Assembly (NCBI GenBank): GCA_015680685.1
Contig: MNCI01008305.1
Coordinates: 89,270-153,269, forward strand
Origin: Gnetum montanum
Taxonomy: Eukaryota > Streptophyta > Gnetopsida > Gnetales > Gnetaceae
Reading direction: 5' to 3'
DNA length: 64,000 bases
A model generated the notes under the pieces. The model was not told the DNA's origin, made no database searches, and saw nothing but the letters and a program-made list of their open reading frames with translations. Numbering within the stretch: the stretch's first letter is position 1; the number at the start of each line of letters is the position of its first letter. Position numbers and translations under genes: made by a program. This document shows positions 9,400 through 20,479 of the stretch, piece after piece.

Positions 9400-12250
9400 A
9401 AATTGGGACACAACACAAAAATTACAAAATTTTATTAGAACTCATGTGGTTCCAGGTGGCAATGGCTCTTCCATGGTCTGCTTCCCCTTGTCTTGTACTC
9501 CAGGTTTTGGGAATTTTTGATGTTGGAGTGGTGCCTGAAGCTTCTCTTCTTTAGTTCGGGGATCCTATGCCATCCATGCTAATGCTCCAATGTTTGATGG
9601 AGTCGAAACCTCCCATGGGCATGGTAGTTGCAGGAACATCTTATTCGCCTTAACGTACCAGGCCGCAAATAACTGTCATTCCTATTTGTAGGCTCTGGCC
9701 TTATCCCTATACTTTTGGAAATCTGTGAGCTATCAAGCCAAGTCCGCTGTGACATCTTTTTATCCTTGGTAGCCTGCTTTAACCACCTCCAGTTCAGAAT
9801 TTACAACTTCTAGCTTCTGCAATGTTTTTTGTGTTTTGAAAATTTTGTTTCATACTTGGCATAGGTGGTAGCTACCTACCTCTCGAGCTCTATCCTTGGA
9901 TGCCCTATTGTCAACATGGATAAATTAGCATACCGCAAGTTTGCCAATTCTATTACTTCGTGAGGTCTTGAATTTGTAAGTTTCGGCTTTTAAGTTCCAC
10001 CTAATGGGCAAAGGCATATGTGTCCAATATGGTTTGCCAATTAGTGTGTTGAGCACTGAAAGTATTGATTTGGGCTTTGGCCATATGGATCTCCTTCTCT
10101 AGGACTTTCTTGTACATTCCCACTTGGTATCGAAAGTGCTCCTTTAATTTTTCATTCTGCTTGGCCTCATTTTACCACGTGCTTATTTTGATGGCCATCT
10201 TTTGATGGATGGCGCATACCTCCTCCATTGATAGGGTTCAATTCTCTCTGGCCAAATAGTTCATGTCTTGGTTGACCCTGATCAATTGTTCTCATAACTA
10301 TTGAAATTTTTCTTCGAGAACATTCTTCTACTTCTCCACATTAGTCAACCAAATATTGTCAACAGTGAGCTATTTATTTTCTTCTTGTAAGGCTCTGAGT
10401 GCCTTGGCATGTGCGTAGGTTTGTGCTTGTGCCTTGGAGGCATCCCAGTTAGCCTTCTCTTTTTCCTCCACCACTCTTTTATTATCCACTAGTAATTTAT
10501 TAAGTTGTTTCATCCTGAAGATGTCCAACTAGTCTGCGGGAACAAATTGAGAGGGATCTCGCTGTGCAGCTTGTAGGGTTATGAGCCTTTCTTGAAGTCT
10601 CGCAAACTCTATTTTTGCATGCTCAACCCTGACCTTTGCCATGACAGCTTCCCCTTCATGGTGATGAGGTCTGATTATGCTACCATATCATCTTGTGGGA
10701 TGTTAAACAGGGACGTTATTACTTGTCCTGTTTGCAGTAGTTGATCAAGCACATCTTCATGATCTGCAGGAGTCATTGAGGGCGTGGCCAAAGTTTGAGC
10801 ATCATGTGCTCTTGTGAAGTCTACTAGTGGCATAATAGGGACATTAAAAGATTATTTAATGTGGTTTGTGACCACTTCTGTAACTCCTGCTGCATCCTAG
10901 TGCTGCATGACCACCGCTATGACCCCTTCACCAGTTTCAAGGTGCACCTAAAAAGATGCAATGTTCCCTGAAATCTGTTGTGACCAATGAGTTTTCCCTC
11001 CTCCTATCTAAATGGACACCTCACCCCATGCCCGAGCTATAGAGATGATGGGCTGTACAGTATTATCGATGACGTGGAAGAGATTTGCATCATCACGACT
11101 TCCCTAATTGACCGTATTAGTGATGGGCCTGAGATGGCTCATTGATGGTTGGTAATCCTATGGTGGCGATGGTGGTTGGTCTTGCTAGCCCGTCTTGGGT
11201 CTTGCTTCTTATTTTTGGCTAGGTCTTGTGCTTGGAAGTTGGCTAGGCCCTACAAGTTGAGTTGTAGTTGGCCCTGTCGTCTGCTCTTGCTCCTACTCTG
11301 ACATTTCCTCAGCACTTTTCTTCTAAGTTAGTGGCTTTAGTAGTTTAGAAAATGAATCATTTTGGGCTCTTCTAAGGACATCATTGGTATACCCTAGAAT
11401 ACTAGCATGCTTGCACAACTTCATGATGAGACAAGGGAAGGGCAATGCGAACTTCCCTATCTTGTGCTCTTCGAATTGCCTCAAAATCTCTATGAGATTC
11501 AAATGGGGTAGGTTAGCATTAACCTTTCCCATCAATATTGTGCTCCCTCTTGCCACATATATTGAAATTCTACTCAGCCCTCTTATGGGGAAGATGTGAT
11601 AAGTTCCAATCTTGAAGTATATCTTCTCCTCCACCGTCAACTCTCCATAGGTCTTATCTTTTTTCCTATATGCCCTGTCCAACCAAACTTTTCATGCATC
11701 AACATCAGAGTGAGTGGACAGAAGAGTAACCCTTGGCCCTATGTTTGGAAGGTTTAGCACTTCCACGATGTCCTTGGCAGAAAATTCAATAGACACACCA
11801 CAAATGTCAATTGTGGTGTCTTCTTCCTTATTGTGCCAAAATTGGTACATTTCTCCTAGGTACCAGGCACCACTTTCGGAGAGGATAGGCCATAATGGGG
11901 ACCCTTTTAGGTGGTCCTTAATAGCCTTAGGAGTGAATTCCATGAAAGGTCTGAAATTCAATTCCACGATCATTGCAGCTAATGTGAACCTTTCATGAAT
12001 AGCCTGAACACACTCCAGGGGCAACGTGAGGTGTTGTCCCTATTCAGGCACTACAACAGCTCCTCCTTCTACCTGTCCCAATTGTACAGTAATAGGGACT
12101 TCCTGATGGATACTAAACAATTGCTCCTTCTATTTTGCACATTTTTCAACAGGTGCTTGTTTTGTACCTCTCCTAGGTTGCCTGGCCATACCCTGAGAGG
12201 GACCTTCCTATTGTCCATGCTTTGGGGCTATTTGCAATCACATGGGGCTA
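9400..12250 (-). pseudogene. Element B ORF3: plant transposon-protein-like domain plus coiled coil
   Basis: The N-terminal half is readable in two pieces, 12024-11692 and 11682-11323. The first has LNFRPFMEFTPKAIKDHL and FSAKDIVEVLNLPNIGP. The second has LTVEEKIYFKIGTYHIFPIRG and ALPFPCLIMKLCKHASILG. This order (FSxxxIxxxLNLP, LTxEEK, LxPxR, FPxLIxxLC) fits the putative plant transposon protein domain (Pfam PF20167), known as an extra ORF in Athila-like and other plant elements. The C-terminal half, about 10700-10300, is a heptad-rich coiled coil: VRVEHAKIEFARLQERLITL and YAHAKALRALQEE. TAG/TAA stops and frameshifts break it. Element A has the same ORF after integrase. Its role is unknown. 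Confidence 0.6.
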
Positions 12251-12719
12251 ATCCTTAGTAAGGTTGCTTACCAAAATTAAGTTGTACCTTACTCCTTACC
12301 TTAATGAATTTGTTTCCTATTCTATGTGATTTAAAGTTTGAATTTTTTATGGAAATGCTCCCCAAAAGGTTTTAATATATGATCCTCTTTGCTTGGGTGG
12401 CCTCAAAGTTTAATTTCCCAGTATAGAGGAGGAGATGAGATTGTTTTTGGCAACATCTTTGTTATTTTTATAACTACTTACCATTGATTATGTCCTTTGG
12501 GTAGTGACAAATTTTGAAAAATTTATGCATGATTTAGTGTATACCCCTCCCCCATGACTAAGTTGAATACTCCAGGTTTAGATAGGATCAAACAGAATTC
12601 AATTCAGAGTGTTGGCTAGTGAGTTATGGTTGTTTGATCTAGAGATGCACAAATCACAAGTCGTAGAAGAAAATTTGAAAAATTCCCCTATGTGAATAGT
12701 ACAAGTGATGTGGATGTGC

Positions 12720-12742
12720 TGGGGGGAGGGGGGGGGGGGGGN
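12720..12742. repeat. Poly-G run ending in an N
   Basis: Twenty-odd G interrupted by one A, then a single N at 12742. A homopolymer that ends in an N is most likely an assembly join or sequencing failure. Confidence 0.6.
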
Positions 12743-13614
12743 TATATTTTTAGGCTGTGATATCACGAGCATGATAGCGCGGCCTCGATATCACGACTCA
12801 TCAAAATTAGGGAATTTGAAAGAATTGGTAAATTTTTGAAATTCTATATCTTAAACTAAGGACTTTAGGTTAATGTGAAGGGTCCATGGTAATGTGGATT
12901 AAATCTGAAAGCACATAAAAAGTATAAAGGTGTAGAATCTGGCAATGAAGGTCTTAAAGAGTATGAGGAAGAAGGACATTTTTGGTACATGGGAACATTG
13001 GAATCAGAAGAATAATGATAAGGGAAATAATATGATAATATGTGGAAGGCATGAAATAATGTGTTGGTAGGGTGTATCAAATGCAACTCACAAAATTCAT
13101 GCAAGTGGGTCCTCCCCAAAGCAGGTTCTAACCAATAATGCCCTTGCGTAACCCCACCTTAAGGTGTCTGTAGGTACTAGAAGGGGTAAATGTAATCTAC
13201 ATTGATGCAACCAAGCACACACATGTGGATATCACTATGATGAGGTAAGAATTCAATGCTATACAAGAAATGAGCCACAAATACCTGAATAGCAAGATAA
13301 GGCGAATTGTAGAAGGGACTATAGAGATTGGGACATGAGGTAATTGACTCAGGGCATAATGAATCCTGCATGTAAGGCATGATTAGTGTGTCATTAGCTC
13401 ATCACTCCAAAATCAAGACCAAGTCCATTCCTCTGATCAATGACATCACATTGCTTCTTCTCATGATGGACAACCATAAGGGAATCATGACAACAAGGCA
13501 TACAATCACTTGGCATTTTGTTCAAGGGAGGAGTGATTTGCTTTGTGGAACTCATGGGGTTGTTTGTTTTCATTTTTTTTCTTGCATGTGGTCACTTTGG
13601 CATACATGTTTTCC

Positions 13615-13646
13615 CTTTTTCTTTCTCTTTCTCTCTCTCTCTCTTT
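13615..13646. repeat. CT-rich microsatellite
   Basis: CTTT/CTCTCTCT tract within the non-coding part of element B. It is absent at the matching place in element C, which has a T-rich tract (56395-56460) instead. Confidence 0.6.
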
Positions 13647-14229
13647 TTAATGCCTAATCTAGAGAAGTCATCAACCTTCAAGCATGGGTGCATGTCTTTC
13701 TAGTGGGAACCCCCAGAATAATAATTGATTTTTGACTAAGTGCCTTTATGACTCTTACTCCCATTTTTGTTAGATCTCCAAGGATCTTAGTACCACTAGG
13801 CTGCATGATAACCTCACAGACACCACCCAAGAGAGTCCAAAAATTCCCTTGATGTCACACCCTAACCATCCCTCTTGGTCCACCCTTCTTTGCTCTAGGC
13901 ATAATGAACACAAAAATTGATTTAAGTTTGAATGATTAAGAATATCATTGTACCCCAGAGTGGAACCTCTTATTAATAGAATGGGGGAGTGAATGTTGTG
14001 GGCTTGCTATCCAAATACTTAATCACTCGAGACTCGATAACATAGAACAACACCTCAACCAACGAGGTACATGAGTGTTTTATTCCTAGATGAGATTACT
14101 CATAGAAGGATAAGAAGATAAGAAGACAGAAAGATAAAAAGACAAAACAATAACTTGAAAAATAAAAAATTGGAAAACAAAAAGTTGAAAAATTAAAGAA
14201 ACCAAAAAACATTTATTAATTCTATGTTG

Positions 14230-16275
14230 TTATAATGGAGGACATCCCCCATAACTAAATAGTTGAGCATGGATAAAATTAATAAATGGAAGGTTGGAAT
14301 CCTTGCATGTTGGAAATATTGAGACTTGGTCATATCCAAACCACTGGGTGTCTTTTGGTGTGGTTGTTGGAACGTACCCAGAGTGGGGTTCACACACTTG
14401 ATTAATGTTGACATAGTGGGGCAAGTTATAAGATGTAGTTGATTGCTGAATGGTTGACTTGCTATGACACCCTTGATCGTAAGATGGTATGCAAGGATTG
14501 GTATGTCTCCCCATGTAGCAATATTCATTGGGCCCCATAGTTGTTGGAGTGTTGATTGGTGGCCCAGAGAAAGTAACATGAGGCGTTGGGTTCAAAGAGA
14601 AGGATGCACTATAGTGTTGGACTTGTGTTGTGTTGGAAGGTGTAGTGGCCTTGGAATTGTGTTGTTCCTTCTTACAGTCATATCTAAAGAAGGGATGCTT
14701 TTGATGTTGTAGAGAGTTCTCACTGCTGTTGATAGTAGAAGCACAAGTAATGTTCATGGGTTGATGTTGTGGTACAAATCCTTCAAGAACAACTGGTGGC
14801 GATGTAGAAGGAAGTGAAGGATGAGAATATTGAAATTGTTGAAATTGAGGAGAAGTGTAAGGTACCCAAGGTGGTGGTTGTGTTGAAGAGGATATGAGTT
14901 GATAATACTAAGGAGAATAATAGTATTATGGTGAGGTAGAGGTTGTTGCCCCAGTTAGAGAAGCAGGATGTTGGACTTGATAATCACTTAGGTTTGGAGG
15001 ATATGAAGGGTGTACCCAGTTTGAGGATGGCCTCCCCGATGACTGGGATTGTTGCCACTATGATTAAACATAGTATCTCTATACAAACTATGGATGTAAC
15101 ACTCTTCCCCAATGCTCATGTAGATGTGACAAGATTGGGAATTGGCCTTTGGGGTGATTGTATAGGCAAATGTTGCATTCATATGGCTAATTGGCAGTTA
15201 AGTTCTTATTTTCTTTGACCCTTCTTTTCGATTGTCTAAGGGTATTTTTTCCTACTTCTTGGTTCGTCATAAATCTACCTCCAATAATGTTGATATATTC
15301 TCTACACTTTTTATGCATCCATTCCATCATCTTATTGATCTTTGCCTTAATTTCCTCTAGTGATTGTAGTACTGGCAAAGATGGTTCTACCTCCTTGAGG
15401 TGAGTTGATTTCTCCTCTTCATTATTATGGGCCCTTATTGATTTATGGTTTTGGACCTGTCGAGATTTTTCAACGTTCTCCCATCTAGCCATTTATCCTT
15501 CTTATTTTGCTACCCACTTAATAAGCTCTTGGACTTGATGGGTTCATAGTTCATATAGTTGACCTCGGGCATACATTCCTAGGGTTTCCCTTGTTTCATT
15601 ATGGAGCCCATCAATAATGTTGTACATTAGCCTTTCCTCAAAGAATTCATGGTCTAGATAGTTGTTTAATAGGGCATAATATCTTTCTAAGGCCATGTCC
15701 AAGGGTTTAGGTTGCACTTTTTTCCACTCTTGGATTTGTCTCCTCAAGGTTGACACTCTTGCATAGGTTTGATATCTTTCATTGAAGAGTTCTACCATTG
15801 TTGGCCAACGTCGAATTGAGTTTGGTCTTAGGGACCTGTACCATACTTTTGCTTGGCCGATGAGTGTTATAGGGAAGAGCTTAAGTTTTTGCCATCCATT
15901 ATCAATGTTGTTCCATGCACAAGCATTGTAGAAGGCTTGTAAATGTTGTTGCAGATTTGAGTCATAGCCTCCTAAAAATTTTGGAAAGTTGTTTAAATCG
16001 AGCCTAGGTAGACGGCTCTCCTTATGATGCTTATGGGAGATTTGAACAGCCTCTTGTATTTGAATTGGGTTTGCAGTGGCCAGTAGGGGTTCATCATCAC
16101 TGGGTAGATTATGCATTCATGATTTGGGATGATGTTGTCTTCGTTTATGTTCATAGGAAACCCCTATGTCAGATTGGATGCTCCAGACTTCATCTTCATG
16201 ATCATATAGTTCATTGGTTCTCCAATGAATTTCCCTACTAGTTGTTGCGTTATCATAGTCTTGTGAGAGAGACAT
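14230..16275 (-). pseudogene. Element B gag
   Basis: The likely start is ATG at 16275-16273 (MSLSQDYDNATTSREIHWR), with one TGA just before the long open part 16116-15544. That part holds the Retrotrans_gag capsid domain: LPRLDLNNFPKFLGGYDSNL, HLQAFYNACAWNNID, WYRSLRPNSIRRWPTM and MYNIIDGLHNETRETLGMY. A charged segment follows (15492-15187). Then comes a Pro/Ser/Thr-rich C-terminal part (14757-14230) with a PKDTQWFGYD motif, which element C also has (PKDTQWLENDN at about 57430-57460). A normal CCHC knuckle is not preserved. This is the best preserved gag of the A/B/C family in the window. Confidence 0.75.
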
Positions 16276-16391
16276 TGTTGTGAATTGTGTGTGACTTAAT
16301 TGAATTTAATTTCTTTGTCTAAAAGATATATCATTAATACTTTGTTACAACAATCTTGTATGACATAACTAATCTAGATAACTAGCACCGG

Positions 16392-16409
16392 CCCTGAAAA
16401 TGGTGCCAA
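16392..16409 (-). other. Primer-binding site of element B
   Basis: On the minus strand the 5' LTR end CTCATCA is followed by TTGGCACCATTTTCAGGG. It is an Asp-type primer site decayed at CG positions, parallel to 5296-5313 in A. Confidence 0.65.
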
Positions 16410-17297
16410 TGATGAGTGGCAAGGTATCCCTACACTCAACCATATGAATATGAGTGTTTCACGCATGATTTGGTCAAACTTCATAGATGGGCTAGTTGTG
16501 ATATCTAGATAGTTACTCGTAGATCGTAGTTTGTTGTCTTTCCACTTGGACTAATATTTGCTTTGTCACATATGGTTTAACTAGAGTGAGATGTATGATA
16601 TGTTCCTACGCTAATGCTACTCCTAGAGGCAATTAAAAATAACTTTAACTAAGCTAGGAAGAAAAGGGATAGAGAGTTAAGCTAAGAGGAAAGGGAGAGA
16701 GAATCTAAGCTAGCCTAAGCGCAATGAGCATTTGTTCCTTAATCATATGTACACATCTTGGACCTTGTGCTTGAGTACCACTGGGATTACCAAGCGCATA
16801 GCCTAGGTACGCTATTGGGATACCAAGTAGTCACACTTAAATGCTTTTGATTAAGTCGTACTCTTTCCACATTTAATAGGAAGTTAGGGTAAGGAGATAT
16901 TAACTATGAAAGCAATAAATAAAAATAATAATTAAATAATTAAACTAAGTGAATGCTGCAATGATGAAGTAATCTTGATCTTTATTTCCAGTCATGTGCA
17001 TGTCCAAGTATGTCACACTCGAATAAAGTATGCTATACAATTACAATCATCATACTATGGGCATGCACTGGGAGAAAAGGTTGAAGAAAAAATAACAAAA
17101 ATAATCTAACTAAACTAACTCTAAAACTTACCAAAAACTCCCCCAACTTCGTGCACCTACATGTGTATTTATAGGCTTGCACAGGAGTCAGGATATCGCG
17201 TATCTGATATCACAACTAGGCTATGATATTATGTACTGATATCGTGGCTGTGATATCGCGCCCGTGATATCACGGCCCAATGAACTATGATTCATCA
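16410..17297 (-). repeat. 5' LTR of element B
   Basis: 888 bp, TGATGAGTGGC to GATTCATCA on plus. TATA box on minus at 17173-17166. GATATC/GATATT at 17193, 17207, 17225, 17238, 17252 and 17266, mostly 13-14 bases apart. The right target duplication ATGAT is at 17298-17302. Confidence 0.85.
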
Positions 17298-17302
17298 ATG
17301 AT

Positions 17303-19250
17303 AATGGGTGTTATTGTATGTAGAAAATCTGATCCATTCAAAGTACATTAATCAAAGCATGTAATCAGTGTGCACATGAAACTAATATCCAAAGGTGCTT
17401 GTATACAACAACCACAAAATAGGAGGACACCCAATGGCTAATAATTGACTTAGATAGTAGAACACTGTGCATGGAACCTACTGAGTGCCTAACATGTGTC
17501 TATGTCAAAGGCATGGATGGACATAGGCAAGTTTATCACCAACTCTCTGATGATAAAGATGATGATACCTATTGGGAAGAGTTGGAAATCCTTGATAATT
17601 TCAAGCAAGAGCCCCTAGAGTTGAAAACTCTACTAGCCGACATGAAGTATGCATTTTTAAACAATGGTAAGCTAGTCATAATTAATGCAAATCTTGCTCT
17701 TAAATGAAAAGACAAGTTATTGAAGGTGGTAAAAACATGGCCAACAACCTTTGCTTAATCATATCTCAGCTAACTGGAATCCATCCAAGGATATGCTAGC
17801 ATTGCATTTACACCAATCTAGCTATGAAGCCAAGAAGGTAGCCACAAAGGTGGCTGAATCCCAAGTTGAAATAGATCATCAAAGAGGAAATAGAACAACT
17901 CCTCAATGTGGGGTTCATCTATCCCATAGCAAATAGTGAGTGGGTTAGCCCACTTGTAATTATGCCAAAGAATGATGGTAAGTGGTGAGTCTACATCAAC
18001 TTTAGGCTATTGAATATAGTAACATTTAAAGGTCATTTTCCATTGCCATTTGTGGACCAAGTTTTGGACACTATATATTAGTGTTGTTATTATAGCTTTT
18101 TGGATGGTTATAGTGGCTATAACCAAATCTAGATTGCACTTGAAGATTAGGCCAACATAACATTCAGAAGTCCTTGGGGGACTTTTGCATATTGTAAGAT
18201 GTCATTTGGTCTATGCAATTCTCCAACAACATTTCAACACTTGGCCCTTAGTATTTTTCAATATTAGATTGGTAGCAGGATAGAAATATTTATGGATGAC
18301 TCCTCTACCTATGGGGCTATATTTGAATAAGCCCTGGATTTCCTTGAGTAAGTATTGAAAATATGTGTTAAAATAAACCTTAGGCTTAATTGGCAAAAAA
18401 GCCATTTAATGGTCTAGGAAGGCATAGTATTGGGGCATAAAATTACTTAGGCAAGGAGTGAGGTAGACTCAGAAAATATAAGGATCATCCAAGGAATTAA
18501 ACGTCAAGCAGAGATAGTCAAAGATGTTTGATCATTTCTTGGACACACTGGCTACTATCGACGGTTCATTGAGAATTTCTCTAATATTGCAAAGCCATTG
18601 GTAAAGCTTACAAAGAAAGATGATTCATTCATCTAGACTAAGAAGTATGAACAAGCATCCTAAAATCCAAAGGACAAACTTGTAGAAACTCTAATTTTAC
18701 AAGCACCAGATTAGTCCAAACCATTTCATATAATGATAGATGCATCTAATTATGCTTAGGAGCTATGCTTACGCAGTTAGATGATAAGAAATGTCCATAT
18801 TACATCCATTACATAAGCCAAAGCATTATGGGTGCATAGTTGAATTACACCACAACTGAGAAAGAACTAATGGCAGTGGTGTATGCTCTTAAAAAGTTCA
18901 AGCACACAGATCACAGTGCCATCTGCTTCCTAATGAACACATCAATAGTGAGCCCCCATATCATAGGTTGGCTAGTGATCTTGTAGGAATTTGATCTCAC
19001 AATGGTAGATTGAAAAGGGACTGAGAATGTGGTCACCGACCATCTCTCTTGGTTAAGATGGGATAACAAGGAGGAGGAGAGCACACTCTCTGATCAATTT
19101 CTAGACAAAGTCCTCTTTACAGAAGCAATAAATGACCAAGTGCCTATAGAAACAAAATGGTACAATAACATCCTCACTTCTCACCTAGGAGATGCCACAA
19201 GATTTGGACTTTAGGAAGAAACAACAATTTTTTCATTAGGCTAAGTACTT
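17303..19250 (+). pseudogene. Element A reverse transcriptase and RNase H
   Basis: Coding resumes right after B. The segment 17471-17707 is the protease-RT connector. RT begins near 17860 with IEQLLNVGFIYPIANSEWVS, then VIMPKNDGKW. The catalytic motif is FMDD at 18289-18300 (EIFMDDSSTYG), the F/YMDD form typical of Athila/Tat RT. Thumb and connection follow as [16 protein letters not shown] near 18536-18583, then the RNase H start IMIDASNYA near 18730-18755. TAG stops stand where the family has Trp or Gln, for example in the GYNQI and DQ segments. It is inactive. Confidence 0.75.
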
Positions 19251-20420
19251 CATGGAGATCAATGGACACCTTTACAAGGTGTGCAATGATGGCCTATTTT
19301 TTTGGTGTGTCCCTAATACAGACTAATTGCACATTCTCCAGGATGCTCATGAAGGTCCCTATGGAGGCCACTATGCTGGGAGATGCATGACCATAAAAAT
19401 ATTGATGGTAGGATACTATTGGCCTACAATCTTGAAGGACACCCACTAGTTTGTTCGATCTTGTAAGTGCTATCAATAAGATGGTGGGCTAACCACTTGA
19501 ATAGAAGATCCTCAATAGTTTATTCAACCACTGGAGCCCTTGGACATATGGGGCATAGACTTCATGGATTCCATCACACCCATGTCCAATGGAAAGGCAT
19601 ACACCATCATAGCAATTGACTACTATGCTAAATGGGCAAAAGTGGTAGCTGTCACCAACTATACATCATCCACTGCTGTTAGATTTGTATAAAAAAATGT
19701 TGTAAACAAGTTTGGGGTGCCATGTGCACTAATTTTTTATAATGGAACTCATTTTATAGGTGCCATTTTTTGAAAACTCATGTAATGCTTGGGTGTCAAA
19801 CATAAATTAACAACACCCTATCATCCCCAAGCCAATGGTCAAGTAGAGGTAACTAATAGGGAGATCACAAAGATCCTAACAAGGACCATAAGCAAATATA
19901 GGAGAGACTAGAGCACTAAACTCAATGATGCCCTTTGGGCCTACTGCTCAACATGGAGACTCCCTATTGGCTACTCTCCATATGAGTTGGTGTATAGAAA
20001 GTTTTTAATGCTCTTGATTCAATCCGAGCTCAGTACACTCTCAACAGCCTATGATTTGAATCTTGACCTAAGTCTAGCATAAAGAGAAAGACTGATTAAC
20101 CTCAATGTAATAGACAAAAATCAATTAGTGGCCCTATCTTTGAATGAAGTGCATAAGGCATTTAACAAGAAACGACATGACCTTAGACTACAAAAAGTAA
20201 AATTTCAACTTAGAGATAAGGTTCTCTAGTAGAACCCCACACATGTATCCTAAAAAACAAAGATTTAAATGTTGTGGAAGGGACCTTATATAATTGATGA
20301 AACCTTTGCCTCTTGGGCCATGACCATATACAAACTTGCGAGTCCAAATAAAAAGTAGTTGATCAACATCCAACAAGTAAAGCCTTTCCATGAGCCCAAG
20401 CAAGCTAATGCAACAATGAT
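19251..20420 (+). pseudogene. Element A integrase
   Basis: The zinc-binding HHCC region is seen as GGHYAGRCMTIKILMVGYYW then VRSCKCYQ (about 19355-19480). The core has WGIDFMDSITPMSNGKAYT (first catalytic Asp) near 19545-19600 and FYNGTHF near 19735-19755. There the family has DNGTHF, so the second catalytic Asp is Tyr. The Glu helix is YHPQANGQVEVTNREITKIL (about 19820-19880). GPYIIDE near 20282-20300 marks the C-terminal GPY-like domain. Several stops interrupt it. Integrase after RNase H fixes the element as Ty3/gypsy. Confidence 0.75.
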
Positions 20421-20479
20421 TACCTCAATGGATGGACAACCATGCTCAATTTTTTGGATCTCTTCCTTCCAACTCAATC

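Larger units (their letters stand above)
12300..14190 (-). other. Non-coding interior of element B
   Basis: I find no coding frame here. It contains a poly-G run with an N (12720-12742), a second GATATC array (12759, 12773, 12787), a CT-rich microsatellite (13615-13646) and a block at 12870-13720 and 13850-14000 that is clearly related to element C (32740-32979 and 56045-56740). GTGGGTCCTCCCCAAAGCAG at 13105-13124 matches GTGGATCCTCCCCAAAGTAG in C. Confidence 0.6.
8376..17297 (-). mobile_element. Element B: non-autonomous Tat/Athila-type LTR retrotransposon
   Basis: This is a complete LTR-to-LTR unit of about 8.9 kb inserted in A between protease and RT. Read on the minus strand it has the 5' LTR (17297-16410), an Asp-type primer site, gag (16275-14230), about 2 kb without coding signal, ORF3 (12250-9400), a polypurine tract and the 3' LTR (9264-8376). 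There is no protease, RT, RNase H or integrase anywhere inside. Gag, ORF3, primer site and LTR ends are all related to A, so B looks like a pol-less derivative of the same family that would need proteins in trans. LTR divergence is roughly 13 percent over the first 230 bases by eye, nearly all transitions. Confidence 0.8.
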
